Shown one piece after another: positions 21,656-33,865 of a stretch of 64,000 nucleotides of DNA. Position numbers and translations under genes: made by a program. Origin of the DNA: Paragonimus westermani (Eukaryota; Platyhelminthes; Trematoda; Plagiorchiida; Troglotrematidae); NCBI GenBank assembly GCA_008508345.1, contig QNGE01000911.1, positions 9,833 through 73,832 on the forward strand. Reading direction: 5' to 3'. Every line of letters starts with the position of its first letter. Position 1 is the stretch's first letter. The notes under the pieces are model-generated. The model was not told where the DNA came from. It searched no databases and saw only the letters and a list, made by a program, of their open reading frames with translations.

Positions 21656-24284
21656 GAGTATCAGACAACGTCCCCTTATACGGTTTAAATCAAATTTCAG
21701 GTTGTTCATTCACTGCATGGACATCGTTCATTAGTCGAGGTGTACACTGTAGTGAATGTGATTTGATATCATTGTGCAATCTTGCTGAGCTTAATCGAAC
21801 CTTGCTGCTGCACTTTTTCTCTCTGCAGGGACTGTTTTTTTAAGTCCCCAAAATCGTTTCCTGTATGTTTCTGAGAGGGTCGTTTCCTCAGTTAACGTAA
21901 TTAGTGCAACTTCATCTCTCAGAGGTGGTTTTCAGATTCTCATTAAAGCGCTCTGGTGAGCATGTCTATTTATTCGTCACATTCTCATGAGCTATTCGTG
22001 ACTACATGCACGTTCTTCAGGCCAACTGTCCATTGACTCTGCCATTTCTGTTCAAGGTACTCTGTAGTTTTCTTGAATTTGGGTTACATCTGGTATAGCT
22101 ATCATCCAACGCTAACTAACGACTGATGAACCAGGAAAAGATAAAGCCTTATGTTTACCTAATTGTGTATGTAGACATCAGAGTAAACACCCCAATTAGC
22201 ATAGTACATGGAAATGGGTCTCACGTAATAATCAGGTGGGAAGAATGTGGTTGGTTAGATGATAGATGTTAATGTTAGTGGGGCATTTTGCTGCGTGCTC
22301 ATCTAGACACTCGCTACATCCCCAGCCTCGTGCATCTGTAAAACTCTGCTCGTTCTTGTTTTGGATAAATATTAGGTCACTTGCCCCAGTTTTAAAATTG
22401 GCTCTCCATTCTCGGCCCATGATTGGCTGGATTTTGCTGCCTAGTGAACTAAAAGCACAGAGACAAAATCTTCCTCTTAAGTTTGTTTGTTTCGACCGAC
22501 GGGATCCCATAAAATTAATGACGATCATCTTTGGCAAGTGGTAGCTCAAATCGTACCAGTGAGGATGTGCGCAATATGCCTCAAATTTGGTGTCTACTCC
22601 TTGTGAAACGCAATAGATGGAAACTACCGTCATCGCCATTTACACCGAAAACTCGTTCTGTTCGGTTATGCCTCAATGTAAATTGTCATGACTGCGTCCT
22701 TCCCCCGTGCTCGAAATTATACTGTTTGTGCAGTTTTGTGGTATTTCATATAGTTTTTCCTGTTACCACAAGTAGTTCTTTGTGTCCGTATGGCTATCTA
22801 ATGTGTCTTCAGTTCGACCCAATTTAGGTTTGTCTCTGAAATCCACTGGCTCCCCTTGTTCACCGCCAATTATCCATGAACCTGCAGTACATCGTTGTTA
22901 GTCTTGCTGTTTGGTAGCTGTACGCTATGTCTAACTGACTTTTCGTACATAAATTAGCCTTGAACTTCTTTCTACAAACACCCGATCAGCCTGGCTGTAT
23001 ATCTGAAATCTGTACTAGTCCGTTCACATCAATGCGTTGGTTAGACATATCGTCTTCTTCGTCAACTCGTCTGAAACGTTGCTCCATGCGAATGACAGTG
23101 TTGGGGGGCGGTAAATATTTCAGTGGTATTGAACTGCTTTCATGTGATGAGCCTTTTGAGTTGGATTTTTGCTGGCAACATCACTTCAAGCTTTGACCAC
23201 TTACTGGCGGCCCATGACACTTTAATCAGATTGACGATGTCACTTTGGTGTAGGACAAGTTATCTTCTCCAGCCATATAAGACTAGTTCACGATTGGTGG
23301 AAACTCATGATTGTGGTGACCTTTGCTCGTAACGCGTTAGAACTGGTGGATACTCGTATCTGCTTGGTTGCCCACACATATGTTAACGGATATGCGGAGG
23401 AGACAACTAGCTGTTGCATTTCGAAGGGCAAAGTTGTGTTTGTCACTTTGTGCTACTTGTGGAGACGTAAAGGCATGCGCTTTTCTACGACAGGATGAGT
23501 ATACTCTGCGTCTGTGTGCTTTGTCGTTCATTGAAAGTTAACCTACTCGAACGAAAAACGTTTCCCTGGTGTCTTTGTCAGTCGCTGTCTGCGCACGATC
23601 GCTTACGCATTGTAGGATTGCCATGTCAACAATAAAATTATCAGAGAACAGACGTTCAAACCTAGCACTCTGAGCATTCTTGTGCCTAATATAATTTCTT
23701 GCCGCTGATTTTCCTGACCCAAACCTCCTTCGTATGCTATCAAGCTGCCTGCGCCGTTAAACCTTATTTGGGAACCCGGGTCGTTTCCAAAATGACACAG
23801 CGGTCGGACAGCAACTTGTTGTAGAGACGCAAATTCACTGACTGCGGCTCGTCATCGATTGAACGTATCTCTGCGGTTGGGGGCCATCGATCCTGAAACC
23901 CGCAGATAGAGAGTGTTAAATGTGGCACAGAATCGTAATCGGTTACGCCTGCATGAGGATTCATTATGCCTTGAATATCTTAGTCCTTTCGATGTAGTTT
24001 GATTCTAAACCCATTCTCGTATTTCGCTCAGCGTCTAAAAGTGTAATGTCACCGATTCGTCATAAAAGTGGTTTTGCTATTGTTTTACTGTCACCAGTGT
24101 ACTCATCTTCGTATGTGAACGAGACTTAACTGTTGTTTTGACTAAGAGTGTGAGGTATGTCCGTAAATTGTGTAATCACGGCTGAAAAAACACAAATGAT
24201 AGTGGATCCGTTAGGTGAAATTTATAAAATTTCCCACTGTGTTCAGCCTATAATCCGTCTATACTTGAAAAGAAATATACGGGG
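21656..24284. other. Intergenic; nothing recognised
   Basis: The longest frames (22232-22639 minus, 22531-22827 plus, 22960-23196 plus) show no family motif and overlap frames of similar length on the other strand, as expected by chance. Confidence 0.5.
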
Positions 24285-24566
24285 TTGTCACTTTACCTTA
24301 ACAGGACTTTGCACTCCTTAAAGATGTTTCACAGACGAGCCACTACAAAAGCTATGGAGCTCAGAAAAGTCCTCCGTCCAAAAGAGCCAGCGAAATTAGT
24401 TCACTTCTTAGTACTGTGCGGGCATATTAGAGGATATCTATTTTTCCTGCACATACCAGATCATCCACTAGCGTATCTTCTTGTACTAGGTAAGGATGAG
24501 TGGTCATTCTTTGAAACTGGAGTATGGGATAGGCAACCCACTGTGAGGACAAAAATTTTTCAATAG
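24285..24566 (+). mobile_element. Ty3/gypsy RT thumb/connection relic
   Basis: The frame reads LRKVLRPKEPAKLVHFLVL, CGHIRGYLFFLHIPDHPLAY and LLVLGKDEWSFFET. This fits the gypsy pattern P..P..LR.FLGLCGYYR.(F/Y)...(F)..IA.PL..LL.K...W.W. No longer pol frame is seen on either side. Confidence 0.6.
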
Positions 24567-26302
24567 TAGAATCTGTTCGTGCTGGAACACACTGCTCAAC
24601 GGTTGATTTCGTTGACAGACTAAAAATGCTACCCAATCGATATATCCTTGAGGGACAATCTGCACTACATATTCTCTAATCGCCGTCCTCACCCAATTCC
24701 ACGGAGCACTGAGTATACACATCTGCTCCCATCCGATTTCATACACTTTGTATTCCGTACATCGATATCATCATTGAAAGTAGGCCGTTACAATGTGAAT
24801 CAGTCATCAAAGGATCAATGACCTTTCTTGGAAATAGACACCCTAAATTCTTTCGTTTGGAGGCCAATTTTTCGATGGATGATGTATCTCGAATAGCGCA
24901 TAAACGTCTAACGTTTTGACATTAGCATCCGCTTCTATCTTATCCGTCTTTAGAGCTATCTATCCACCGTACAATGAACAGAAGAGCGCTTGGTGTGAAT
25001 GGCTTCTTCGAACCACGGATCATCGGAGTTGCACAATTTTGTGATCATCCAAGTTCACTGGGCGGACTGTGTTTGATTATTCTTGTGCTTCATCAGTCAT
25101 TCATCTGTTTGTTTCGTAATGCTAACAAATGACTGGATTTTTTTTATGCTCATTTTCTCAATCTTATTTCATCTTATGCCAACTCGCGTTGTGTTTTTAC
25201 CAGGTTTGTCTCATGGATACATCCTCTCATACGCTGCATGTTTCCGCTTATTTACTTGTTGTTCGTGTAGCTAAGGTGGCTGCCAACGAAACTCGGGTGT
25301 CAGGAGTCGTCCATTTACTTGTTTAATCGACCTCTGCATAGTTATTACAGATGAAAAAGCACAAGCTTGACGTCGTTCGAGCTCCTAGCTGACGTCATTC
25401 ATGATGGTGCCTCACTCTGAACAAGTCGCGTTGTTGTTTTCAGGTCAGCCAGACAAGTTACTATGAAGGGCGACTGTGGTTAAAGCCAATTCAATCGTCC
25501 TCAATCAGGTGTGGTTTTCTGATACCAAGAGTGTACTGGCATGTCTGTTAGGTTAAACACACCTTGTTGGTTCGTGATCACTTTTGTGTAGATGTACGGT
25601 GGGCAGTTAGCGGAGCAACTGTTGCATTCATGGCAATGGGGATTTCGACCACGGATACTGATTTATGTAGCGTGAGCAGTATATAGTTTTCAGTCATAGT
25701 TCCATGATGTCATCCTTAGTCACATTTTCAGCTAATATTTGAATTCGTGTGGAACTATGAAAGTTGGGAGGTTTTTTAAAACCTGCGTGATCTGGAAGGA
25801 AGCCTCATCCTAACCCCAACAATGGCTTCACTGCGGCTGTATTAGTTGCATACATATGTAACGGTACGAGTTCGTTCTGTTTCCTGGTATTACATCCAGT
25901 CTATCTGTCTGAGTACATCTGAAATCGTTCCAGTGTGTATTCGTCTGATCTGCGCAGCTCGAGTTCACTGCTGACTGTCTACAAATCGCTTGTATTTTCA
26001 TCCGAAAAGTATAGCTTGTATGTGCTCAGCCCCTCCAAACGTTATGATCACTTAAGTGCCGAAACATGTTTGGAAGACGTCTGTAGGACTCCACCCAAAG
26101 CAGTTGATTACCTTCAGGTTCGACTCTTCGAGAGAGACAGAGTTTTGTTAGCTCACAGAGACTGTTATCCACTGGATCATCTATTGTAAAAGTCTAGTTG
26201 ATTACGGTGTAAGGTACTAATTGACTGTAACCTGTTGGTTAGATTGATGCTTTCTGTCTCATCGTCAACCGCGCGATTATCGATTGGATTTAACAGACAG
26301 TA
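24567..26302. other. Intergenic; nothing recognised
   Basis: Several minus-strand frames overlap the gypsy relic, and 25935-26189 (+) has no recognisable family. Confidence 0.5.
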
Positions 26303-26605
26303 ACTGTGTCTCACCGAGACGATCGAGCAACCTGGCTATTGCCCACAAGCAAAAGTGATTTAGCCTGGCGTGAGGCCAATGGCGTAGCGGTCAACACGAT
26401 TGCCTCATGAAAGCGTGACCGGAGTTCTAACTCCAGCAGTGGCAAGGATATGCATCACACTGACAAGCTCTAACAAGAGCGAGATTCGAGCTTAGTGCTT
26501 GTTTTCGAAAGAGGCTGGCTGGAAAGTTTATCCGAATGCGGAGGCTCCGATCAAGTGCGAGTGACGTTCAATTTGAAATCAATCGGGCCTCGTCAGTTTT
26601 ATCCA
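26303..26605 (+). mobile_element. tRNA-derived SINE
   Basis: This ~300-bp unit is shared with 62745-63070 (minus). It has a tRNA-like part with an A-box-like tggcgtagcggtcaacac at 26380-26397 and a B-box-like ggagttctaactcc near 26421, then a shared body (gtggcaaggatatgcat; cgagattcgagcttag; cgaaagaggctggctggaaag) and a tail (gtgacgttcaattt). Internal pol III promoter boxes are the family's usual driver. Confidence 0.72.
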
Positions 26606-29600
26606 ATAGTCTCTCGTTCTCATGTATGTACGGTTATCCCAATGAAAGAAGGATGTGCTTGAGTCCCATTGTGTGACTCGTTTATTTCCCACATCATATT
26701 TAGCGGCGTTCTACTCGCATAAAGTTTAGCTAATTGAACAAGCAAACAGTCGTTGAATACTTGTGTGTCGCTGTTTTCAGGTGGGGAATGATACGATGGT
26801 TGAGAGAATTGCCGTTTAACATACTGTGCTTTCTAACTCTGTGAGGTTGGTGTAAACAGCTAAGATTATCTTATTCGAACACATTCTCGTTAACTGTATG
26901 ATTTCAGTTGATATTCGTTTTGATGATAGGCTGATTCGGAACAGAATGGATGTTCGTTAAATTTATTCGACAATCCCACACGTTCGACGTTATGTGCATC
27001 CGATTCACTACTCTCTTGTGTAGGATAACCACGGAGTTTGTTGATTGATAAATTCGTGTTTAAATTATACCTTGCCTCTTAAAATTGGTTTTACTTCAGT
27101 ATCGGGCAATAGTCTTTCTTTCAAGTATGCCTGAAATTTGCAGGTCATCTGTTCATGGGTGATTTTTGCAGTCATCAGTAAGCGATTGACATTGTGTAAT
27201 GGAAAACGCGTAGGGAATATGGTTCGTCCGATGTTAAAGGGATTATGTCGGGGCGTCCGTGTGGAATGCTCGAAACCAGTGTGTTACGGAGAAAAACGAG
27301 CATCACTGAGGCAATTGGCCAAACGGGCGAGTAATGGCGGATGAACACCGACGACAAACAGCACCAGTTCTAAAAAGGCCAATAATAGCATGTAAGATGT
27401 CTTGCGCAATGACATTTCGTTCGCATCTCATCGGTTACTTTTGCGAAATTAACATACACTTTATATAGTNTGGCCTTTTTAAAATTTATCGATGGGAACC
27501 ATTGTTTCAAGCACCAGTTCTGTGAACAAACACACGTGACACCCGAATGAAAACTTCGCTGTATATCAGGTCGGTTTCTAAACGCGAGTGCACGGTCGAC
27601 GAATTCGGTCATTTCGCCACAACTGTCTCGGCTCACAAAGTAATCGTCCTTTTTTGAGGCGCCCGTAAATCGTTCGCACAGAAATGTTTCCGTTGTTTCT
27701 TCACAGTCAAAATCATCAGGTTCGCAAACTAATTATGACGTCCAAACCCTAATCTACGAATTTACGACCGCTTTCGCCAAGTGCACTCACTGTAGTCAGT
27801 ATTTAATTTATTTAAATCAGGTGATAGCCTACTAGTGTCACCTTGTTAATCAAAAGTGAAAACCAGAATAGCATCTGAAATACGTTTGCACACGTTTTGA
27901 TTCCACGTAGAATATTCTGTTTTATACAGATTACTCTGCTAGGATTGGTTTCAGTTGACACCGGTCGCCTGTAAAAAATTGAGGTTTACAAACTGGGTTC
28001 TTCTAAACACTCGCTGCTGCACATTGACATTATTCCTCTTGCTTACTAAAAGACAGTCACCTTCTAGCTCAGTTACTATCTAAAAATCCAACAGCCTATG
28101 GGTTTTTTCGCCGACCATCTATTGCGTACATCATCAGTGAGCCATATCTCATTTCACCCTCAATTCGATCGCAGTGGTTTCCTGGAAAATCGTCCATATT
28201 AGACCAGACCAGCTATTTCTTTCGGATGAAGTGTACACTGCGGTCTACCTCCCGATACAAGATTGCTGAGAGCGTAGGCGCCACGATTCTTACGTTTTGA
28301 AGCATATCGCAATGTAAGGTCGCTGATCCGCAAGCTGCAGTTCTCATCTCTTCAGTTGGGTAGGGACAGTATTACTTGTGGTTCACCCATAACACCTAGT
28401 AGAACATTGTGATTCGTGGGTATTTCCAGTTTTCTGTCTGGTCATCGATTAGAGAATCACTTGAGTCCTGGTGCAACGGAAAAGACCATTTTGTCAGTTA
28501 GGATGTAATCTGCTAATCGCAGTATGTCATAGAAAAAAAATCCCTTCGTTCTTTCTCTCCGTTTTGGCCAATACCATATGAAGATGCGTCGCGCACCATA
28601 TCGATAACTCCCCAGTCCACAGAGAAGTCGGACCGGCGAGTGTAAGGTGGTTGGCTAGCCTGTATAAAACCCGTTTGATCTGCTCTTGTCCAGTCGTACT
28701 TCATATTTTTACAAAACATGGTAATGGTCCATGTCCGTGAAATGAATTTTCAACAGTAGTTACTCACGCATTTCAGCCTGCGATCTTATTCCAAACTAGA
28801 TTGTGGTTCCGGTGCCTACATAATAGAGCGAACTTTATTGCCCCCCCCCCTCGAGTTGCAGATCCTGCACGCTAATTCCGAGCATTCATTGTACTGTGCC
28901 AGAAATAAGCATTGTGTTTGTTTCAAACGCATTCTACATACTTTCGTTCTGTCAAGTACGCTTTTAGGGTGCATACGCTCAAATATTTCCTCGATCAACT
29001 GTACATCGTCTATGTTAAACATTCTCTCTATACACAACTGTTGTAGGGTCATTTTAGCGGCTGGTATAGGATTTGTCCCGAAAGAATGTGCCATTTGCTC
29101 GAGCAGGGTGTAAAAGAAATACCGTATAAATTTGGTGATCAAATTCCCAATTGTCTGATAGCTACCGGAATCACAATGGGTGACCTCAGTATTTTGCTCA
29201 ATTTTCATTGTTGGGCCTCAAATCGACTACCCACAGTCAGTTTACAGTCTGTTTTTCGTAAGATGAGTGCAGCTGCTCCGGTGTGCATGCGTAAGCGTGC
29301 TCACATAGCCACCTCGGGCGAGCGCGCTGTACGCACTCACAATCTGGCCGTGCTGGACCGAAACAGGAGACTCCGAAAACCAACAATTTAGCGCGCTAGT
29401 GTTCGTTCTGACCAGTGGTCAGTCAATAAAACTAGCGTGGGCAAGTTCAGAATTAACAGCTGGGATTTTGATGCTAATTTTGAAATGAAAAGTACTTTCA
29501 ATTAGTAGTATCGGCGGGTTGCTTTGAAAATGATTTTCTAGGAAACGGCTATAACTACACGGGTAAGCAATAAGATGTTGAGTTTGATTGCCCTCTGTGA

Positions 29601-32600
29601 TACAACAAAATGTGGGGGATGAACAGCGCAAGAACTACCATACTGTGTTCTGATTCCCAAAAGCCATCCACTACCACAAATTGAACAATTTCATTTAGCA
29701 AACGCAGCTTCTTGTTGCTACTACTTTCCGATCAACTGAACTTCGTTAAAAAGTGAACGACCGAATTGATGTGGAGGAACAACCGTGAGATTTTTGTGAC
29801 ATTGATTGCTGCTGTGAAGTAGGCTGTCTGGCAATTACCTCGGTCATTTGAGTGATCAACTAGGGTCGATGACTGCTGCAACGTTTGATCGATTCGCTTT
29901 GTCCCCCTTTCAAATGCTAACATTTGAAATGAAGGTGTAATCGAATACGACCCATGAAATATTGAACAGCTAACTATAACTTCAAGCAAACCCTATCCTT
30001 CGGGCTCCTATGGTTTATGTTGCTTGCTTATCAAATAGTCAGTGCACGCAGCATATGATTGTTGACGAAGTAGGGTGAGTAGTCCTATTGGACTGATTCT
30101 GAATCACCGCCTTGAGAGCCTTTCACCCGGTCAACCGTTGGCGGCAGAGTGTGAGAGAGCTAGCATTTATTTTGGTAATGCTGGCCTTCGATTATCTGTA
30201 CTCTGTGCCTGACTTAGCGAACGGCAGGAAACAGATGAACCAGTAGAACAACGACTTATCCAGGTAGGCTCGTTCTTTAACTGTGCAAATCTTCACTAGT
30301 GTGGTTACCTGATATCCATCACATTTGGTGGTTCGCTAAAGCTTTAGAGATTCAGCGATTCTATAACTGGATTTTCCAAGGTGAGCCAACCTGCGTTGCC
30401 ATTTGATATGACAATTGTTGACCATAGCAACCGATACACCATGCCTAGTGGGTGGACAAGTTTTAGCTGACGGGCTGTTCACACGAAGCTGTGTCCACTG
30501 GGGTGCCAGGATAGACCCCCAGTCGTTCGGATTAGCGAGCGGTGTTCCACACTTCTCTACTATGATTAGGCTTGTCAATATGAGGGTCTCAGTCACGTCA
30601 CTCGGTTCCATTGCCCAGCGTTCTTTCTGGCGTGGTCCACAAACACAACCAACTGATATTTGAAAAGCTTATCAAATACTGACGGTCAGCTCAGAATTGG
30701 GCATCCCTAGACACAGTAGAACAGAGCTAGAGACACAGTATCTACCTGATGGAACGTGCTGTTATCAAAAGATTGCATTGATTGGTTAGACAGATTTGTA
30801 AAGTGAAGAAAGACTGATCGATACATTCTGCTTTTTCCGTAGTACTTGAGTTACAGCATGCCGTTCCTCAGTTCCCGCATCCTTGGCAAGCCTGTAACAT
30901 AAACTCACAAAGATGTATAAGAAGAATTCTGAGCCGTATAACCTACACGTTCTTTCGTAGTCTCCTCATATATTGGTCAAGTTCACGTCGACGGTTTCCA
31001 CCGCGTTCCTTTTCGACCAGAGGGTGGTATCTTGTTTGAAGCAGTTTGGTGCGCTGTCACAAGTTATATCGATAATTCCATCCAAGACATTGATCAGACT
31101 AGACTATTTCGGTCTTCAAGCATTTACACAGCTGATCGCTCCTCATACGAGGCAATACAATGTGCTCACAAGGCTGGAAGACAGCCTGCTAATTAGTTTT
31201 GTGCTGTAAATCAAGGAATTTTAGTCCGATTTAGATTTCTTCATGAAGTCCATTCCGTATTAACTATGAGTTCAAAGTCCTGGTTTAGTTTCCCGTAGGA
31301 ATCATCTTAATCGTATGTCAACCGGCAATCAAATTCACCACGTTATTGCTTGTCTACTCAACTATTGTTTTCCCACGAATATCATAATGAAAGTAGTGGG
31401 CATTTTAAATCGGTGTATCATTACCGTGTCAAGTGGACACGGCCAAGTGTGTGCATACACAGATTGCCCTCGAGCGCACTTACACAGATACACCACAGCA
31501 ACAGGTGTTCACAGAATTTGCATCCGTTTTCTTCTACATCTTATCAGAAAACTCATTCAGTTAGAAGACATCAGTTTTCCTATTCATAATCTACCAGGCG
31601 TTTGCTGTCGTGTTCCATGCAAGGTGACACAAGCTGTATACCGAGACACAATGAAGTTACAGCTGAGGGGCTGGATCGCGTGCATAAATAGCTTCACTGG
31701 ATCAGTGTACGCCGCAAATAATGTTGTGTGGAGCAGGCAAACACCAAAACCCGATGAGACAACCCACCTTTCTGACGATTATGAAATATAATCCAACGTG
31801 TCTATTGCAAAGGCAAAGTTCCCACATCACACAATTTAGGAATTGTGCGCAAAAATGGTGTTTATAATTGTTCTGTACTTTTGACGGCGTACACGTTAAC
31901 AGTGTGAAATAACAGACGAAACTTCAGACAGCCACTGGTACATGGCTGTAGACAAATGGTGTGTATCCGTGCACCTTTGGCGTTCACTCGAATCCGACGA
32001 TAATTCAAGGGTCGACCGAGAACGTCAAGTGTTCTGGTAGGTATGATAGTACCTGTTCATCTCCATCACATGCTGTTTTTGAAGTGGTCAGCAGATTAGC
32101 ACGCTAAATTTCCTTTCCTCGTAGGTTACTTGATTACTAGCGTCTACGGTCGACTCAGACACGAAATTCGTCAATGTTGTCCCCTGAAATACTGCGCGCT
32201 CAACTATTTTAAATGCGTCCCTGTCTTCCCATAACTGCCTTCTGCCTTGAGTTATCATTGGCAAAGGGCCCATGTCAATGCGACTCTCCATGTAAACTGT
32301 CTCGAGCAAACACCTTTGTGCGCACACCAGGTTTTAGTAATGTTAATCTGTTTGCCAATTTTAGAGATAGGCCTCGTCCCACCTCCGGTTGTAGAACCTG
32401 TAGCAAAGAGACCGGAACTTTCTATGGCGAAAAAAACGGACTTCATCCAGTGAATTGCCGGCTCACATGATAAGGATTGAAGCTGCTTACCGATGTGACT
32501 TATTTATCGGATCGATCGTCTAATGCGTTCATGTCAATGGGTTGAATGGCGTTTGTGCAATTTTCTCCACCTTTGGATTGTCACTGGTGTTACTCTAACT

Positions 32601-33586
32601 GACTTCGACAATCGACAGAAGTCTGGTACGCTTGTGAAAATTGTGCTCAAGTATTCAGTGGTCATCCTGCATACTTGTTATACAGAATAAAGTTGATCGA
32701 ACATCACCGCGGTTTCAGCACCATTTCCATCTGTTCGCCATATTACCTCAGGACCAGGAGATCCAGTTTGACCACCGGATGCCCATGCTACGTTTTGGAC
32801 TATATGAATGAATTTGATTTAAATGCTGGGTGATTTTTTGGTGCAAGGCCCAAGTTTCTTTGTCTCACAAGAGCGTACAAGTCTGTTATCGTGGCACTTT
32901 TGTTTCTATCTTCAAACTGTAATTCCACCAGACATCTATCAAGGTGATTAAGAGTAGCACTAACCCTAACCGTGTGCGTCATCATTTCGCAGTCCAGCGA
33001 CGGATCGTTAGATAGCCTGCTATTTAAACAAATTCATTAGGCACAGTGCTCCTTAACGTCTTCCTAAATGCGGATGTGTAGTCGCAGCACCCTCTATGTA
33101 TGGTAACGCTCAGTTTCCGCACAGTCCGGAGGAGTTTCGTCGAGGAACAAGAGGCTTGAGACCGCGCAAACAAAATGTGAGCTACATATCAACAGCGCAT
33201 CCCTACAGACTTATATACGCCCTAGTTAAAAATGTGATAACCAGTGAATCGTAAAGGGTGTCTAGTGAATTCACTGTTCGGCTGGCTCAATCTCGTGAGG
33301 TACGATTTTGATTTTGTGTTCTGAATCGTAGTACGACCTGTTTGGTAACATATCAGCTGCGATGATCATGTGCATTTCAGTAGTGTTCATCAAATTCAGT
33401 CGGACCCGTTCAACCGCACTCACCAATCCCCCGGAGTTTGTTTATCGATGCGACTGTCACAAGACAAGCTGATCCTTAGTTGACCTTGAAAATCATTCAA
33501 TATTGTGAAGTCTCTGGCCAGAGCATGTACGTGCGCATGTTTATGTAAATGTGTACATATATGCATGCGCTTATGCGTATAACTGG
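26606..33586. other. Intergenic region upstream of GLDC; no gene recognised
   Basis: This holds many short chance frames. The most protein-like is 28816-29208 (minus), listed separately. There is an ambiguous base at 27470 and a run of ten C at 28842-28851. A GC-richer block at 29250-29440 ends with cagtcaataaaac, perhaps an LTR scrap. The GLDC promoter should lie near the right end, but I see no specific element. Confidence 0.45.
28816..29208 (-). CDS. Unrecognised open frame, 130 codons
   Basis: I do not recognise this protein. It contains a coherent stretch LLEQMAHSFGTNPIPAAKM, then LQQLCIERMFNIDDVQLIEE and IFERMHPKSVLDRTKV, with an even mix of charged and hydrophobic residues suggesting helices, and a few cysteines near the end (CSELACRIC). 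It could be a gag-like or other mobile-element scrap, a lone exon, or chance. No splice context was established. Confidence 0.2.
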   Translation of the reverse strand: MKIEQNTEVTHCDSGSYQTIGNLITKFIRYFFYTLLEQMAHSFGTNPIPAAKMTLQQLCIERMFNIDDVQLIEEIFERMHPKSVLDRTKVCRMRLKQTQCLFLAQYNECSELACRICNSRGGGNKVRSIM

Positions 33587-33658
33587 ATGGTACCGGACCA
33601 CCGTAGACTAATTGCAACAGTGCACTCTGGCTGCTCGCTCACTCAACTTTGTTTTGTA

Positions 33659-33865
33659 ATGCATCTCCGATTACTGGCTGGATTTCTCACAGCACAGCGT
33701 CGTGCTCCGTTCCATGTGGGCCGAACAACAAGATTGACTCGTTTATTGAGCTCATTAGGATCAGTTACTCTGAAGGCAGAATCGCCCGAGGCCAATTTCG
33801 CCAGACGTCACATCGGATTGTCCGATGATGATGCTGCCGAAATGCTTAAAGTTTGTGGTTACAAG
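33659..33865 (+). CDS. GLDC: GLDC exon 1 with mitochondrial presequence
   Basis: The donor gtgagc follows at 33866, in phase 0. Two in-frame ATGs are possible: 33587 (would add 24 residues) and 33659. I chose 33659 because it has G at -3 and begins a classic leader, [15 protein letters not shown], rich in Arg and Leu without acidic residues. The frame runs on to LKVCGYK at the end of the exon. No promoter element was recognised upstream. Confidence 0.9.

Noticed and set aside
22118..22145. ctgatgaaccaggaaaag as a hammerhead core
   Set aside because: CTGATGA and GAAA are present but the bases between cannot form stem II and no flanking stems are visible.
31315..31791. 158-codon open frame (+)
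   Set aside because: Long, but the composition is haphazard, an overlapping frame is open too, and I recognise no motif.
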